Source of the DNA: Nitrospirota bacterium
GTDB taxonomy: Bacteria; Nitrospirota; Nitrospiria; Nitrospirales; Nitrospiraceae
Assembly: GCA_040757595.1 (NCBI GenBank)
Contig: JBFLWP010000006.1
Location: forward strand, 62,001 to 126,000
Direction: 5' to 3'
DNA length: 64,000 bases
Of this stretch, positions 24,729-32,496 are shown piece after piece. The position numbers and the translations under genes are program-made. Under the pieces are notes generated by a model, which saw nothing but the letters and a program-made list of their open reading frames with translations, did not search any database and was not told the origin of the DNA. Positions within the stretch are counted from its first letter, which is position 1. Every line of letters starts with the position of its first letter.

Positions 24729-25052
24729 GTGAAAATCGAATCCGTCCCTCTGAAAATCCTGCCTGCCTACACCGGAGCGGAGACACTGGCAGGGGCGCTT
24801 GCAGATCCGAAGGCGAGACGCCTCTTGTGGCTGGAGATCCTGCTCAACGACCGCCTCGATCCGGTCCTGAACCTGAGCGACCCCGAAGTTCGCGCAGCCT
24901 ACGAGGAAGCCTGCCGATGGTACACCAGCTATCGGAGTCTAGTCGAAACGGTCGTTCGCCGGGCCCCGCTTCCTCCCGATCCTTCGCCCGTTGACCAGCG
25001 CAACTATCGCACGTTCGTGGAGGCCTTGCGCTTTGCCGCCGATCACCGCTGA
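24729..25052 (+). CDS. Small protein paired with a nucleotidyltransferase-like gene
   Basis: A 107-residue soluble protein of unknown family: KIESVPLKILPAYTGAETLA, then LLWLEILLNDRLDPVLNLSD and a helical C terminus. GTG start with GGAGG six bases upstream. Its end overlaps the start of the nucleotidyltransferase gene by about 20 bases, so the two form a unit, in the order typical of an antitoxin followed by a toxin. It could be the partner that restrains or directs the enzyme; this is inference from layout. Confidence 0.6.
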   Translation: MKIESVPLKILPAYTGAETLAGALADPKARRLLWLEILLNDRLDPVLNLSDPEVRAAYEEACRWYTSYRSLVETVVRRAPLPPDPSPVDQRNYRTFVEALRFAADHR

Positions 25053-25557
25053 CCGATTGGTTGTGCTGCTCCGCGAGTACGTGCGGCAAACCGGCTCCCG
25101 CGTGGACTTGCTGCTCGTCGGAGGGCTTGCGCTCCAGGCCTATGGATTTCCCGACCGCGCCACCCAGGACCGCGACGGCGAGATCATGGGAGATCCGGAG
25201 CCTCTGGCGCAGTACCTCCGCAAGCCCCAAGTTCCGGCCGATCTTGGGGAGAACATGTCGGGATGGTCGGTTGTGGCGATGCCGCCCGGCTATCGGGACC
25301 GTACGTCGGCGTTTCTCGACGAGCCCGGCCTGCACGTCCGGCTGTTGGCCCCGACGGATTTCGTGATCGCCAAGCTGCGTCGTGGTACCGAGCTCGATTT
25401 GGAAGATGCGCTCCATGTCGCTCGGCGATTTGGCGTCCAGGCGAGCGCTGTTCAGGCCGCGGCCGACGCGGCGATCGGCGTTTCGCCGAAGGACACGGCC
25501 CTTTTTGCCTTCCGCAGGATCGTTCAGCTCTTCTGCGGGCGCTTGACTGCCGCGTAA
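25033..25557 (+). CDS. Nucleotidyltransferase-fold protein (AbiEii/DUF6036-like)
   Basis: About 174 residues with the polymerase-beta-type motif LLLVGGLALQAYGFPDRATQ followed by DRDGEIMGD, where GG-x-A-L and the D-x-D acids hold Mg-NTP, and LAPTDFVIAKLRRGTELDLE as the third conserved strand. Proteins of this type nucleotidylate tRNA or antitoxins in toxin-antitoxin or phage-exclusion modules. TTG at 25033 is chosen because GGAGG lies about ten bases upstream; a longer TTG start at 24991 is possible. Paired with the small upstream gene. Confidence 0.7.
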   Translation: MPPITADRLVVLLREYVRQTGSRVDLLLVGGLALQAYGFPDRATQDRDGEIMGDPEPLAQYLRKPQVPADLGENMSGWSVVAMPPGYRDRTSAFLDEPGLHVRLLAPTDFVIAKLRRGTELDLEDALHVARRFGVQASAVQAAADAAIGVSPKDTALFAFRRIVQLFCGRLTAA

Positions 25558-25610
25558 ACCGATCATCCGTTTGTAAGCCACCAGCGCCGGTTTCGCCGCT
25601 AACGAACCGA

Positions 25611-25677
25611 TTGACACCCGCAAGCCGGCGGTGCTATCGTGCGTGCCACGTTTTTATATTTCGTAGCACTCACGAAA
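25611..25677 (+). promoter_or_regulatory. nikR promoter with candidate NikR operator
   Basis: TTGACA (25611-25616), 18-base spacer and TATCGT (25635-25640). Inverted half-sites GTGCTA (25631-25636) and TAGCAC (25664-25669) overlap the minus-10 and the start region, and a nested TTTCGT-N7-ACGAAA lies at 25659-25677. Palindromes of this type fit autoregulation by NikR, but the spacing differs from the E. coli Nik box. Confidence 0.5.
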
Positions 25678-25687
25678 GGGCGTCGCC

Positions 25688-26104
25688 ATGAAGAAGCTCG
25701 TGCGGTTCGGAGTGTCGCTCGACCACCGCCTGCTGGACGATTTCGACCGGTTGATCGCCGGCAAACAGTACACGAGCCGGTCGGAGGCTCTGCGGGACCT
25801 GATCCGGGACAACCTGGTCGGGCACCAGTGGGAGGAGGACCGGGAGACGGTCGGGACCGTCACGATCGTCTACGACCACCACGTCCACGACCTGACCGAC
25901 AAGCTCACCGACCTCCAGCACCGGTTCCACAAGCTCATCCTCTCCGCCATGCACGTGCACTTGGACCACGACCACTGTCTGGAGGTGCTGGTGGTCCGGG
26001 GCCGTGGCCGTGAGATCAGGAAGGTCGCCGACCTCCTGATCGGAACCAAGGGGGTCAAGCACGGGAAACTGACGATGACGACCACCGGCAAAGGGCTGAG
26101 CTAA
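25688..26104 (+). CDS. nikR: Nickel-responsive regulator NikR
   Basis: A ribbon-helix-helix repressor that binds DNA when loaded with Ni(II). The 138-residue chain has the RHH domain at the N terminus ([34 protein letters not shown]) and a complete ACT-type nickel site: His78, and His89, His91 and Cys97 in [12 protein letters not shown], with the same spacing as H76, H87, H89 and C95 of E. coli NikR. It is followed after 17 bp by a TonB-dependent receptor gene, probably in the same transcript. Confidence 0.96.
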   Translation: MKKLVRFGVSLDHRLLDDFDRLIAGKQYTSRSEALRDLIRDNLVGHQWEEDRETVGTVTIVYDHHVHDLTDKLTDLQHRFHKLILSAMHVHLDHDHCLEVLVVRGRGREIRKVADLLIGTKGVKHGKLTMTTTGKGLS

Positions 26105-26121
26105 TCCGCTGAGCGAGCCCG

Positions 26122-28170
26122 GTGCATCTTCATCGTCTCCTCTTCCTATGCTGCCTGCTGGTTCTCTCTGCCCTGGTCTTCTCTGCGGCTTCCGCTCACG
26201 AACCGCCGGACGAGGGCACCGTCGTAGTGCCGGAGGTGCCGGTGACCGCCGAGAAGCCGGTGGCTGCCTCGTCCCAGCAGTTCATCCCCGACAAGGAAAT
26301 CCTGCTCCAACCTCAGGGGCGGCCCGCTCAAATCCTTCGGCTCATCCCCGGATTCATCACCGTCGAACACTCGGGCGGGGCGGGCAAGGCCGACCAGTAT
26401 TTCCTCCGCGGGTTCGACGCGGATCACGGCACCGACATCGCCTTCTTTGCGGACGGGATGCCGATCAATCTGCGGAGCCACGCCCACGGGCAGGGTTACG
26501 CCGACCTCAATTTCATCATTCCTGAGACCATCGAGGGCATCGACGTCTACAAGGGAGCCTATCACGTCCAATTCGGTGACTTTGACACCGCCGGCGCCGT
26601 GAACTTCATCACGCGCGATGTCGTCAAAGAAGGCGTCGTCCAATTGGCCGGGGGGATGTACGACACGCAGCGGCACTTGCTCATGTTCTCGCCGACCAAG
26701 GACAAGGTGCGCACGCTGTTGGCCGGCGAGGGCTATTTCACCAATGGGCCCTTCGACAACCCCAACCGCTATTTCCGTTTCAACGGCCTGGCGAAGGCGA
26801 CGATGAACCCGACGAGCCGGTCGGAACTGAGCCTCACCGGAAGCTTTCACAAAGCCCAGTGGAACGGGTCCGGCGAGATTCCTCTACGGGCCGTCCATGA
26901 CGGGTCTCTGGACCGGTTCGGCTCCATTGACCCTTCCGAAGGGGGCAAGACGACCAGGGCCACGGGCCGGCTCAATTACCACTATGACACGGCCTCGGGG
27001 GGAAAGGCGTTCGCGAACCTGTACGCCCAGTATTACCGGATGGACCTGTACACCAATTTCACCTTCTTCCTCGACGACCCGGTCAATGGAGACGGCATCC
27101 AGCAGTCAGACCGGCGCATCATGTACGGCGGGGACGTGGGATGGCGCCAGGCCGGCGAGTTGCTCGGAATGGCCAGTTCGGCCACGGCGGGGGTCCAGAC
27201 GCGCGTGGACCGTATTCACGCGCGGCTTGGAACGCAGGTCAGGCGGGCGCCGCTGGGCACGACGACGGACAGTGAGATTCTCGAAGCCTCCTACTCCCCC
27301 TACCTCAAGCTGGAGTTTCAACCGGCCCCGTGGATGCGGCTCACCGGGGGAACGAGGACGGACTTCTTCACCTTCGACGTGCGCAACCAGTGTCCGGCCT
27401 GCTCCCAGCAGCCGGCCGGCAGGAAGGACTCGGCCATCGTCACGCCCAAGGCCAACGTGATTCTGGGGCCCTGGTTCAACACGGAATTCTTCTTGAACTA
27501 CGGCCAGGGGTATCACAGCAACGACGCGCGCGGAGTGGTCACGGGAGCGGTCCCGCTCGCGCGGGCCAAGAGCTATGAAGCCGGGCTTCGCCACAAACCG
27601 TGGGAGGAATTCGAATTCATCACGACCCTGTGGGCGCTGGATCTGCAATCCGAGCTCGTGTTCGTGGGTGACGCGGGCACGACCCAAGCGCGCGGCCCGA
27701 CACGGCGGTATGGCTTGGAGGTCGGGGGAAGGGGAAAGGTGGTCGGACCCCTGTATTTCAATGGAAGCTTCACCTGGACCCATGCGGAGTTTCGCGAAAC
27801 CGGCCAGGCCATCCCCCTGGCGCCCGAGCACACCGCCTATGCCGCGGTCCTTCTTCGGTGGCCCGAAGGACTGTCCTCTCAGTTGCAGATGACGTACCTG
27901 GATTCTCGTCCCTTGACGGAGGATCGGAGCGTGAAGGCCCCGTCCTGGACCATTTTGGATCTCATCGAACGCTACCAGCTTCCGATCAAGCTCTCGATGG
28001 GACGCCTGGAAGCGTTCCTCAGCATCCAGAACCTCTTGGATACGAAGTGGGAACAGGCGACGTTTTACTTCGAATCGCGGCTCAGGAACGAGCCGGCTGG
28101 CGTCAACGACATTCACTTCGTGCCGGGCTTGCCGCGATTCTTCATGGGCGGGATGGCCTGGTACTTTTGA
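26122..28170 (+). CDS. TonB-dependent receptor next to nikR, candidate nickel-chelate importer
   Basis: A 682-residue receptor: signal peptide (1-25), plug with RPAQILRLIPGFITVEHSGG, YFLRGFDADHGTDIAFFADG, MPINLRSHAHGQGYADLNFI and GAYHVQFGDFDTAGAVNF, then the barrel ending in the aromatic strand RFFMGGMAWYF. It lacks an extra N-terminal signalling domain. The mature N terminus starts with His/Glu-rich HEPPDEGT. Location directly behind nikR suggests it imports nickel or a nickel chelate under NikR control; related receptors in other bacteria (for example H. pylori FrpB4) do so. No nickel permease is in the window. Confidence 0.88.
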   Translation: MHLHRLLFLCCLLVLSALVFSAASAHEPPDEGTVVVPEVPVTAEKPVAASSQQFIPDKEILLQPQGRPAQILRLIPGFITVEHSGGAGKADQYFLRGFDADHGTDIAFFADGMPINLRSHAHGQGYADLNFIIPETIEGIDVYKGAYHVQFGDFDTAGAVNFITRDVVKEGVVQLAGGMYDTQRHLLMFSPTKDKVRTLLAGEGYFTNGPFDNPNRYFRFNGLAKATMNPTSRSELSLTGSFHKAQWNGSGEIPLRAVHDGSLDRFGSIDPSEGGKTTRATGRLNYHYDTASGGKAFANLYAQYYRMDLYTNFTFFLDDPVNGDGIQQSDRRIMYGGDVGWRQAGELLGMASSATAGVQTRVDRIHARLGTQVRRAPLGTTTDSEILEASYSPYLKLEFQPAPWMRLTGGTRTDFFTFDVRNQCPACSQQPAGRKDSAIVTPKANVILGPWFNTEFFLNYGQGYHSNDARGVVTGAVPLARAKSYEAGLRHKPWEEFEFITTLWALDLQSELVFVGDAGTTQARGPTRRYGLEVGGRGKVVGPLYFNGSFTWTHAEFRETGQAIPLAPEHTAYAAVLLRWPEGLSSQLQMTYLDSRPLTEDRSVKAPSWTILDLIERYQLPIKLSMGRLEAFLSIQNLLDTKWEQATFYFESRLRNEPAGVNDIHFVPGLPRFFMGGMAWYF

Positions 28171-28220
28171 TGAAGCTGACGGCTGAGAGCTTCTTGGCTT
28201 GGATCGAGGACAAAAAGAAA

Positions 28221-28246
28221 GGGGAAGCCGTCTAGACGGCTTCCCC
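28221..28246 (-). terminator. Perfect 26-bp palindromic terminator
   Basis: GGGGAAGCCGTC and its exact complement, with TA at the centre, form the palindrome at 28221-28246. On the minus strand it is followed by TTTCTTTTTG, so it ends the leftward gene at 28271-28633. It may also stop rightward readthrough from the receptor gene. Confidence 0.7.
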
Positions 28247-28270
28247 CTCGTAGGTTGGCTGAGCGAACGC

Positions 28271-28633
28271 TTACTGGATAACCCGCTCGCCGCTGATCTT
28301 GGTCGCGGACTCCACCGGCGGCTGAATCTTGATCTGCGGGCCCTGCACCTTCGGGAGCCGCCCGAACTTGCCGTCCGACCGCTTGTCCGCGGCCTTCTCG
28401 ACGAGCCGGTCGTTGTTCGGATCCACGAGGTGCTGCTCGACGTGCTTCGAGTTGGAGCCGGCCGCGGCTTCGAGAGCCTTCGTCCCGCCGGCGTTGGTCT
28501 GCCCCTGGTCGTTGGCGTTGCCGGAGGCCGGATAGCCCGGATGCTTGGGCAGCAGGGCCGGGTTGGCCAACGCGAGGGACAGGGAGAACGCCACGCCCAT
28601 GACCGTTGCAACAGTCCCGATGAGAGTCTTCAT
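28271..28633 (-). CDS. Small secreted protein of unknown function
   Basis: A 120-residue exported protein (signal peptide 1-22, cleavage near LALANPA). The mature part is hydrophilic with ALLPKHPGYPASGNANDQGQ, KHVEQHLVDPNNDRLVEKAA and KVQGPQIKIQPPVESATKIS. No family recognised and no Cys. The ATG at 28633 is preferred over an upstream in-frame start because AGAGGAGT lies at the right distance. A single-gene unit ending in the terminator at 28221. Confidence 0.65.
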   Translation of the reverse strand: MKTLIGTVATVMGVAFSLSLALANPALLPKHPGYPASGNANDQGQTNAGGTKALEAAAGSNSKHVEQHLVDPNNDRLVEKAADKRSDGKFGRLPKVQGPQIKIQPPVESATKISGERVIQ

Positions 28634-28743
28634 AGCGCTCACTCCTCTTTTAAGAAAATAAGGTGGAAAAGAGTTCCAAGGATCGGCCAAACAGCGGCGC
28701 GTATCTTAGCCGTCCCGCTCCCCCCTGTCAAGGCCCGCAAGAG

Positions 28744-28838
28744 GTCATTCGTCATCCGTCGCTCGTCATCCGTAACACCTTGTATTTTATTTGAAAACCC
28801 GAGCGACGAATGACGGGTGACGAATGACGAGCTACGGA
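28744..28838. repeat. Hairpin element R2 (word GTCATTCGTCATCC)
   Basis: Left arm 28744-28773 and right arm 28801-28838 are built of degenerate units such as GTCATTCGTCATCCGTCG and its complement ACGAATGACGGGTGACG, around an A/T-rich loop. The right arm contains the stop codon of the kinase gene. The same words occur in R9 (37684-37767). Confidence 0.65.
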
Positions 28839-30658
28839 TTCCGCCGGCCTCGCGGCGGCCTCCGCCCCCGTCCGCGGCGGCGGTGGGCCGGGCCTCGGTG
28901 GGCCGGGATCGGGAGGCGGATGATCACGGTCGTGCCCTGGCCCGGCCCGCTGGCGATCGAGATCTGTCCCTGGTGCTCCTCCACGATCTTCTTCACCGTG
29001 GCCAGCCCCAGGCCGGTGCCGGCGCGCTTGGTCGTGAAGAAGGGCTCGAAGACCTTGCCGACATGCTCGGTCGGGATCGGCACGCCGTCGTTCTTGATCA
29101 GAATCTGAACGTCGTGGGTGCGGCCGGACCGGGGCTGCGTCACCTCGATGTGCAAATGGCCGCCCGGCGACATGGCTTCGAGGGCGTTCTTGACGATGCT
29201 GAGGAAGACCTGCTGCAGCTTTGCGTCGTCGCAGCGGACCGGGCTCAGGTTGGCCGCGTAGTCCTTGGTGACGCGGATGCGGTTCATCTCCAGGTCGGTG
29301 GCCACGACGATGAGCGTGCTCTCGATGATGTCGGGGATCCGGCAGAGGCGCCGGTTCAGCTCCAGCGGCTTGGCGAAGTCCAGGATCTCGTTGAGGATGG
29401 CTTCGATCCGGATGAGGTCCCGCATGGCGTTCTCGACGCGGGTCTGGGGGTCGAAGTCCAGGATGCCTTCGGCGGTCACGTCCGCGAGCTGCGCCCGGAT
29501 CGAGGCGAGGGGCTCGCGAATCTCCGTGGCCAGGAACGCGCTGAACTCGCCGAGGGCCGCCTGGCGCTCCTGCTTCCGGATCAGGGGCTCCGCGACCGCC
29601 TGAGGGACCGGCTCGGTCTGGGGCTCGCCCGCGATCCCGGCATCGGCCCTGGGCGGCGGAACCTCCGACGGCTCCTGAAGCAGCTCCACCAGCTTGACGA
29701 TCAGCGGTTCCAGCGCCCGAGCGTCCGGCAGCGTGTAACGCATGGGCGTCCGTGACGCCAGCGAGATCGTGCCGCCGACCTGGCCGCGCATGAAGAATGG
29801 CACGACGAGGGACGAGTGAAACCGGTCCTTGTACAGGGGCTTGTGATCCTGGAACCGGCCTTGGGTCGAGGCCAGATCGTTGTCCAAGCGCGACTTGCGG
29901 TGTCGGACCGCCCAGCCGGAGGCCGAGGCATCGAGCCCCAGGCGCAGCCCGGGCTTCAGGTCCCTCCTCTGGTCGCCCTTCTGCTCGCCCGCGACCCCCA
30001 GGATTTCCAGTGCGCCGGCCAGTGGATCGTAGAAGGTGACCCAGGCGCGATCGAAGTCGAGGGCCGAGGCGGTCTCGGCGAGGAGGGCGGCGATCCGCTC
30101 CTGCCGCTCGGGCGTGGCGTGCGAGGACGGGGTCAGCGCTTCGGGACCGGCCGGCGCTTGGGTCAAGGCCGGCTCGTTGGCTACGAGCGGCCGGGAGAGG
30201 AGCACTGTGCCGTCGAACAGGCCGGCCCGGTCCAACCCGCTTGTCACCGTCTCGGCGGCGCTCTCCAGCAGCGCCCGTTCCTTCTTCGTAAACGCGGCGC
30301 TCTCTTTGCGGCCGATCACGAGGACCCCGTACACCTGTTGCCGGTGCCGAAGGGGCACCGCAAGGAGGGCCTTGGCGGTCGGGGTGATCAGGCGCAGACG
30401 CAGGGCCCGGAGCGACTCGCCTTCGCCGAGGGAGGGCGGGCTGGCCAGCGACGTTTCCTGTCCCGTGAGGGAACGGAGGATGGCCTGGACCTCGCGGCCC
30501 GAGAACCCGCGGAATCCCTGCGGGACCAACGGGCCGCCGGTCCGTTCGTAGATCCCCACGAGGGCCGCCTCCGCCCCGAGGTCGTTCAACGTCTCGGTGA
30601 TGGTCCGCTGGAGAGTCGTCTGTTTGGCGCTGCGGAGTTGCTCGGCCGCTTGAGCCAT
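28832..30658 (-). CDS. GAF-domain sensor kinase-like protein lacking the phospho-accepting His
   Basis: A 608-residue cytoplasmic protein with two GAF domains (about 20-150 and 185-325), a dimerisation/HisKA-like segment and a HATPase domain. The HisKA motif, usually H-E-[IL]-[RK]-x-P-L, reads FLATEIREPLASIR, so the His is Thr378. The ATP-binding lid is otherwise well kept: N box IVKNALEAM (Asn491), NDGVPI, FEPFFTTKRAGTGLGLAT. It may bind ATP but cannot autophosphorylate in the usual way, so it could be a regulatory pseudokinase or phosphorylate another site. The last ~25 residues are Arg/Pro-rich. No response regulator is adjacent. Confidence 0.85.
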   Translation of the reverse strand: MAQAAEQLRSAKQTTLQRTITETLNDLGAEAALVGIYERTGGPLVPQGFRGFSGREVQAILRSLTGQETSLASPPSLGEGESLRALRLRLITPTAKALLAVPLRHRQQVYGVLVIGRKESAAFTKKERALLESAAETVTSGLDRAGLFDGTVLLSRPLVANEPALTQAPAGPEALTPSSHATPERQERIAALLAETASALDFDRAWVTFYDPLAGALEILGVAGEQKGDQRRDLKPGLRLGLDASASGWAVRHRKSRLDNDLASTQGRFQDHKPLYKDRFHSSLVVPFFMRGQVGGTISLASRTPMRYTLPDARALEPLIVKLVELLQEPSEVPPPRADAGIAGEPQTEPVPQAVAEPLIRKQERQAALGEFSAFLATEIREPLASIRAQLADVTAEGILDFDPQTRVENAMRDLIRIEAILNEILDFAKPLELNRRLCRIPDIIESTLIVVATDLEMNRIRVTKDYAANLSPVRCDDAKLQQVFLSIVKNALEAMSPGGHLHIEVTQPRSGRTHDVQILIKNDGVPIPTEHVGKVFEPFFTTKRAGTGLGLATVKKIVEEHQGQISIASGPGQGTTVIIRLPIPAHRGPAHRRRGRGRRPPRGRRNP

Positions 30659-30807
30659 GTCAATCCCTCTGACTTCGGTAAGGAGCGATCAGCTTTCAGT
30701 GTCTGGCCGAAGGCCGATCGGCACGTAAGCCGGGGCGGCATTGTAGCAACGTCCCGCAGGCAATGCAATTTCCCGTCACTTGACGATGCCCGGATTCCTT
30801 GCGTCGC

Positions 30808-31197
30808 CTAAGGCAAGGGGTGGCGGCGGCGGTGCACGACGACTTCGACGTGGCCCTGGTCGGAGATCAGCATGTTGAGGATCGCGCTGACCACGCCGAT
30901 GACCAGGGCGCCCCAGACCGAAGGCCAGAAGCCCGTCACGACGAAGCCCTTGACCAGGTAAGCCGTGAGCTGGAGCAGGAGCGCGTTGATCACTACCATG
31001 AACAGGCCCAGGGTTAGGATGATGAAGGGGATGGAGAGGAAATAGAGGAGAGGCCGGACCACGGCGTTCAGGAGCGCGAGCACGATCACGGCGGCCAGGC
31101 CGGCCGGCAGGCCCTCGATCCTGATACCCGGCACGACCTGGCCGGCCAGCAGCACCGCCACGCCCGTCACGGTGAAGCGGATCAGCAGCCCTTTCAT
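30808..31197 (-). CDS. Phage-holin-superfamily (YvlD-like) membrane protein
   Basis: A 129-residue protein with four membrane helices. LLIRFTVTGVAVLLAGQVVP, IEGLPAGLAAVIVLALLNAV and RPLLYFLSIPFIILTLGLFM are the family signature (the N-[AV]-[VI]-[RK]-P-[LI] turn). It ends in a His/Arg-rich tail (HVEVVVHRRRHPLP). YvlD-type proteins are linked to envelope stress but the role is unclear. Confidence 0.8.
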   Translation of the reverse strand: MKGLLIRFTVTGVAVLLAGQVVPGIRIEGLPAGLAAVIVLALLNAVVRPLLYFLSIPFIILTLGLFMVVINALLLQLTAYLVKGFVVTGFWPSVWGALVIGVVSAILNMLISDQGHVEVVVHRRRHPLP

Positions 31198-31204
31198 AAA
31201 ATTC

Positions 31205-31281
31205 GGTGGTCAGGGGTCAGGGATTGGTGGTCGGTCGTTTCGTTCATCCCCGACCACAGACCACTGTCCACCGACCATTCC
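31205..31281. repeat. Hairpin element R3 (word GGTGGTCAGGGGTCAG)
   Basis: Left arm 31205-31237 and right arm 31248-31281 are composed of GGTCAGTGGTC-like units and their complements. It fills the gap between the cytochrome c gene and the holin-like gene. The same word is used in R13 (57194-57280). Confidence 0.6.
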
Positions 31282-31282
31282 T

Positions 31283-32392
31283 CTATGACCCGACGGACAG
31301 GTCCACGGAAGCCTGCCGCTTGGTCACCTTGTCGTTGGGGTCGTAGTTCGCCACGACCTCCTTCTGTGCGCCCTTGGCCGAGACGGCGATCTTGACGCCC
31401 GCGTCTTCGTTGTGCATGTGTAGGAAGATCTCGTAATACCCTTCCTGGTTGGTCTTGGCGCTGCTCGCGTGGCCGTGCTCCTTGAGCGGCTTGGCCTGCA
31501 CCTCCACGCCGGCCAGCGGCTTCCCGCTGCCGTCCTTCACGTACCCGTACACGATGAAGCCGTGCTCGACCTTCGTCTTCACGAAGACCGGCTTGGGAGT
31601 CTCGACGGCAGGGTTCTTGAGCGTGTTCAGATAGGCGGCCAGGGCGCCCAGCTCTTCCTCCGTCATCAGCTCCTTGTACTTGTCGGGCATCAGCCCCTTC
31701 TTGTGCTCCTTCTCGAACCCTTCTGCGTAGAGATAAGTCGGATCGAAGATCTTTTTCTTGATGTCTTCGATGGTCAGCAAGCTGCCGATGTTGTCGAGCA
31801 CCGGCCCGCGCTTCTTCACGCTGCCCTGCCCGCCGATCTTGTGGCAGTTGTAGCACTCGTGCAGCTCGTAGACCTCCTTGCCGCGGGCGACGAGGCTCAT
31901 CCCGCCAGCCGCGGGCGCGGCGTCGGGCGCCGGGCCAAGGGTTGCCGGGGCCGGCGCGATCCGATTGAGGCGGGCCGAGACCGCCTGGGCCTTGGCATCC
32001 AGCTCCGCGACCTGCTTGAGCAGCTCGTCCACGTTCTTGTGCTCGTGCTCGGCCTTCTCGCGCTTCGCCTTCAGCAGCTTCTCGATCTTGCCCTTCTCGT
32101 CCTCGGGATCGTACTGCGGGAGCAGCGAAGCTCCGCCGATGTAGAGGCCCGAGACCACGAGGTAGAACAGAAAGAGGGCGAGCAGGGCCTTGAGCCCGCT
32201 CATGGGGCGGACCGGCGGCGCGTCCAGCAGCACGAACACCGCTGCGCCGAGCAGGGCGTAGAGGAAGAACATGACCTGGAAGACCGGCGGGAAGGCAAGC
32301 GCCTTGGCGGCTCCCACCAGGATCCCCCCGGCGACCAGTCCCAGCACGGCTTTTTTCATGACGTTCTTGATCAGGCTCGGTTGTCCGGCCAT
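31283..32392 (-). CDS. Membrane-anchored cytochrome c with C-terminal carboxypeptidase-regulatory-like domain
   Basis: A 369-residue protein. Three hydrophobic segments (about 14-33, 37-56, 67-90) are followed by a coiled coil (100-142), a Pro/Ala linker, and a mono-haem cytochrome c domain with CYNCH at 180-184 and a likely axial Met in KKGLMPDKYK. The C terminus (about 275-365) is a beta-sandwich with VYGYVKDGSGKPLAGVEVQA and TNQEGYYEIFLHM, typical of carboxypeptidase-regulatory-like domains. It probably transfers electrons at the outer face of the inner membrane; partners are unknown. Confidence 0.8.
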   Translation of the reverse strand: MAGQPSLIKNVMKKAVLGLVAGGILVGAAKALAFPPVFQVMFFLYALLGAAVFVLLDAPPVRPMSGLKALLALFLFYLVVSGLYIGGASLLPQYDPEDEKGKIEKLLKAKREKAEHEHKNVDELLKQVAELDAKAQAVSARLNRIAPAPATLGPAPDAAPAAGGMSLVARGKEVYELHECYNCHKIGGQGSVKKRGPVLDNIGSLLTIEDIKKKIFDPTYLYAEGFEKEHKKGLMPDKYKELMTEEELGALAAYLNTLKNPAVETPKPVFVKTKVEHGFIVYGYVKDGSGKPLAGVEVQAKPLKEHGHASSAKTNQEGYYEIFLHMHNEDAGVKIAVSAKGAQKEVVANYDPNDKVTKRQASVDLSVGS

Positions 32393-32411
32393 ACGAATCC
32401 TCCAGCGGAAG

Positions 32412-32450
32412 AGCCGTCAGCGGTCGGCTAGCAGGGGGAAGCTGACGGCT
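32412..32450. repeat. Hairpin element R4 in the cytochrome c leader
   Basis: Perfect 10-base arms AGCCGTCAGC (32412-32421) and GCTGACGGCT (32441-32450). It lies between the promoter at 32465-32493 and the start codon at 32392, so it would form in the 5' leader. The 20-mer at 32438-32457 also occurs exactly at 28172-28191. Confidence 0.6.
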
Positions 32451-32464
32451 GAGAGCTCCGCGCC

Positions 32465-32493
32465 AGTATACAGACTCCGGTCGGAGAACCCAA
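32465..32493 (-). promoter_or_regulatory. Promoter of the membrane cytochrome c gene
   Basis: Minus-strand TTGGGT (32488-32493), 17-base spacer, TATACT (32465-32470). Confidence 0.55.
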
Positions 32494-32496
32494 GCC

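Noticed and set aside
28170-28235. 21-codon frame whose ATG overlaps the receptor stop
   Set aside because: The first 20 bases are a copy of a repeat found at 32438 and the end lies within a terminator palindrome.
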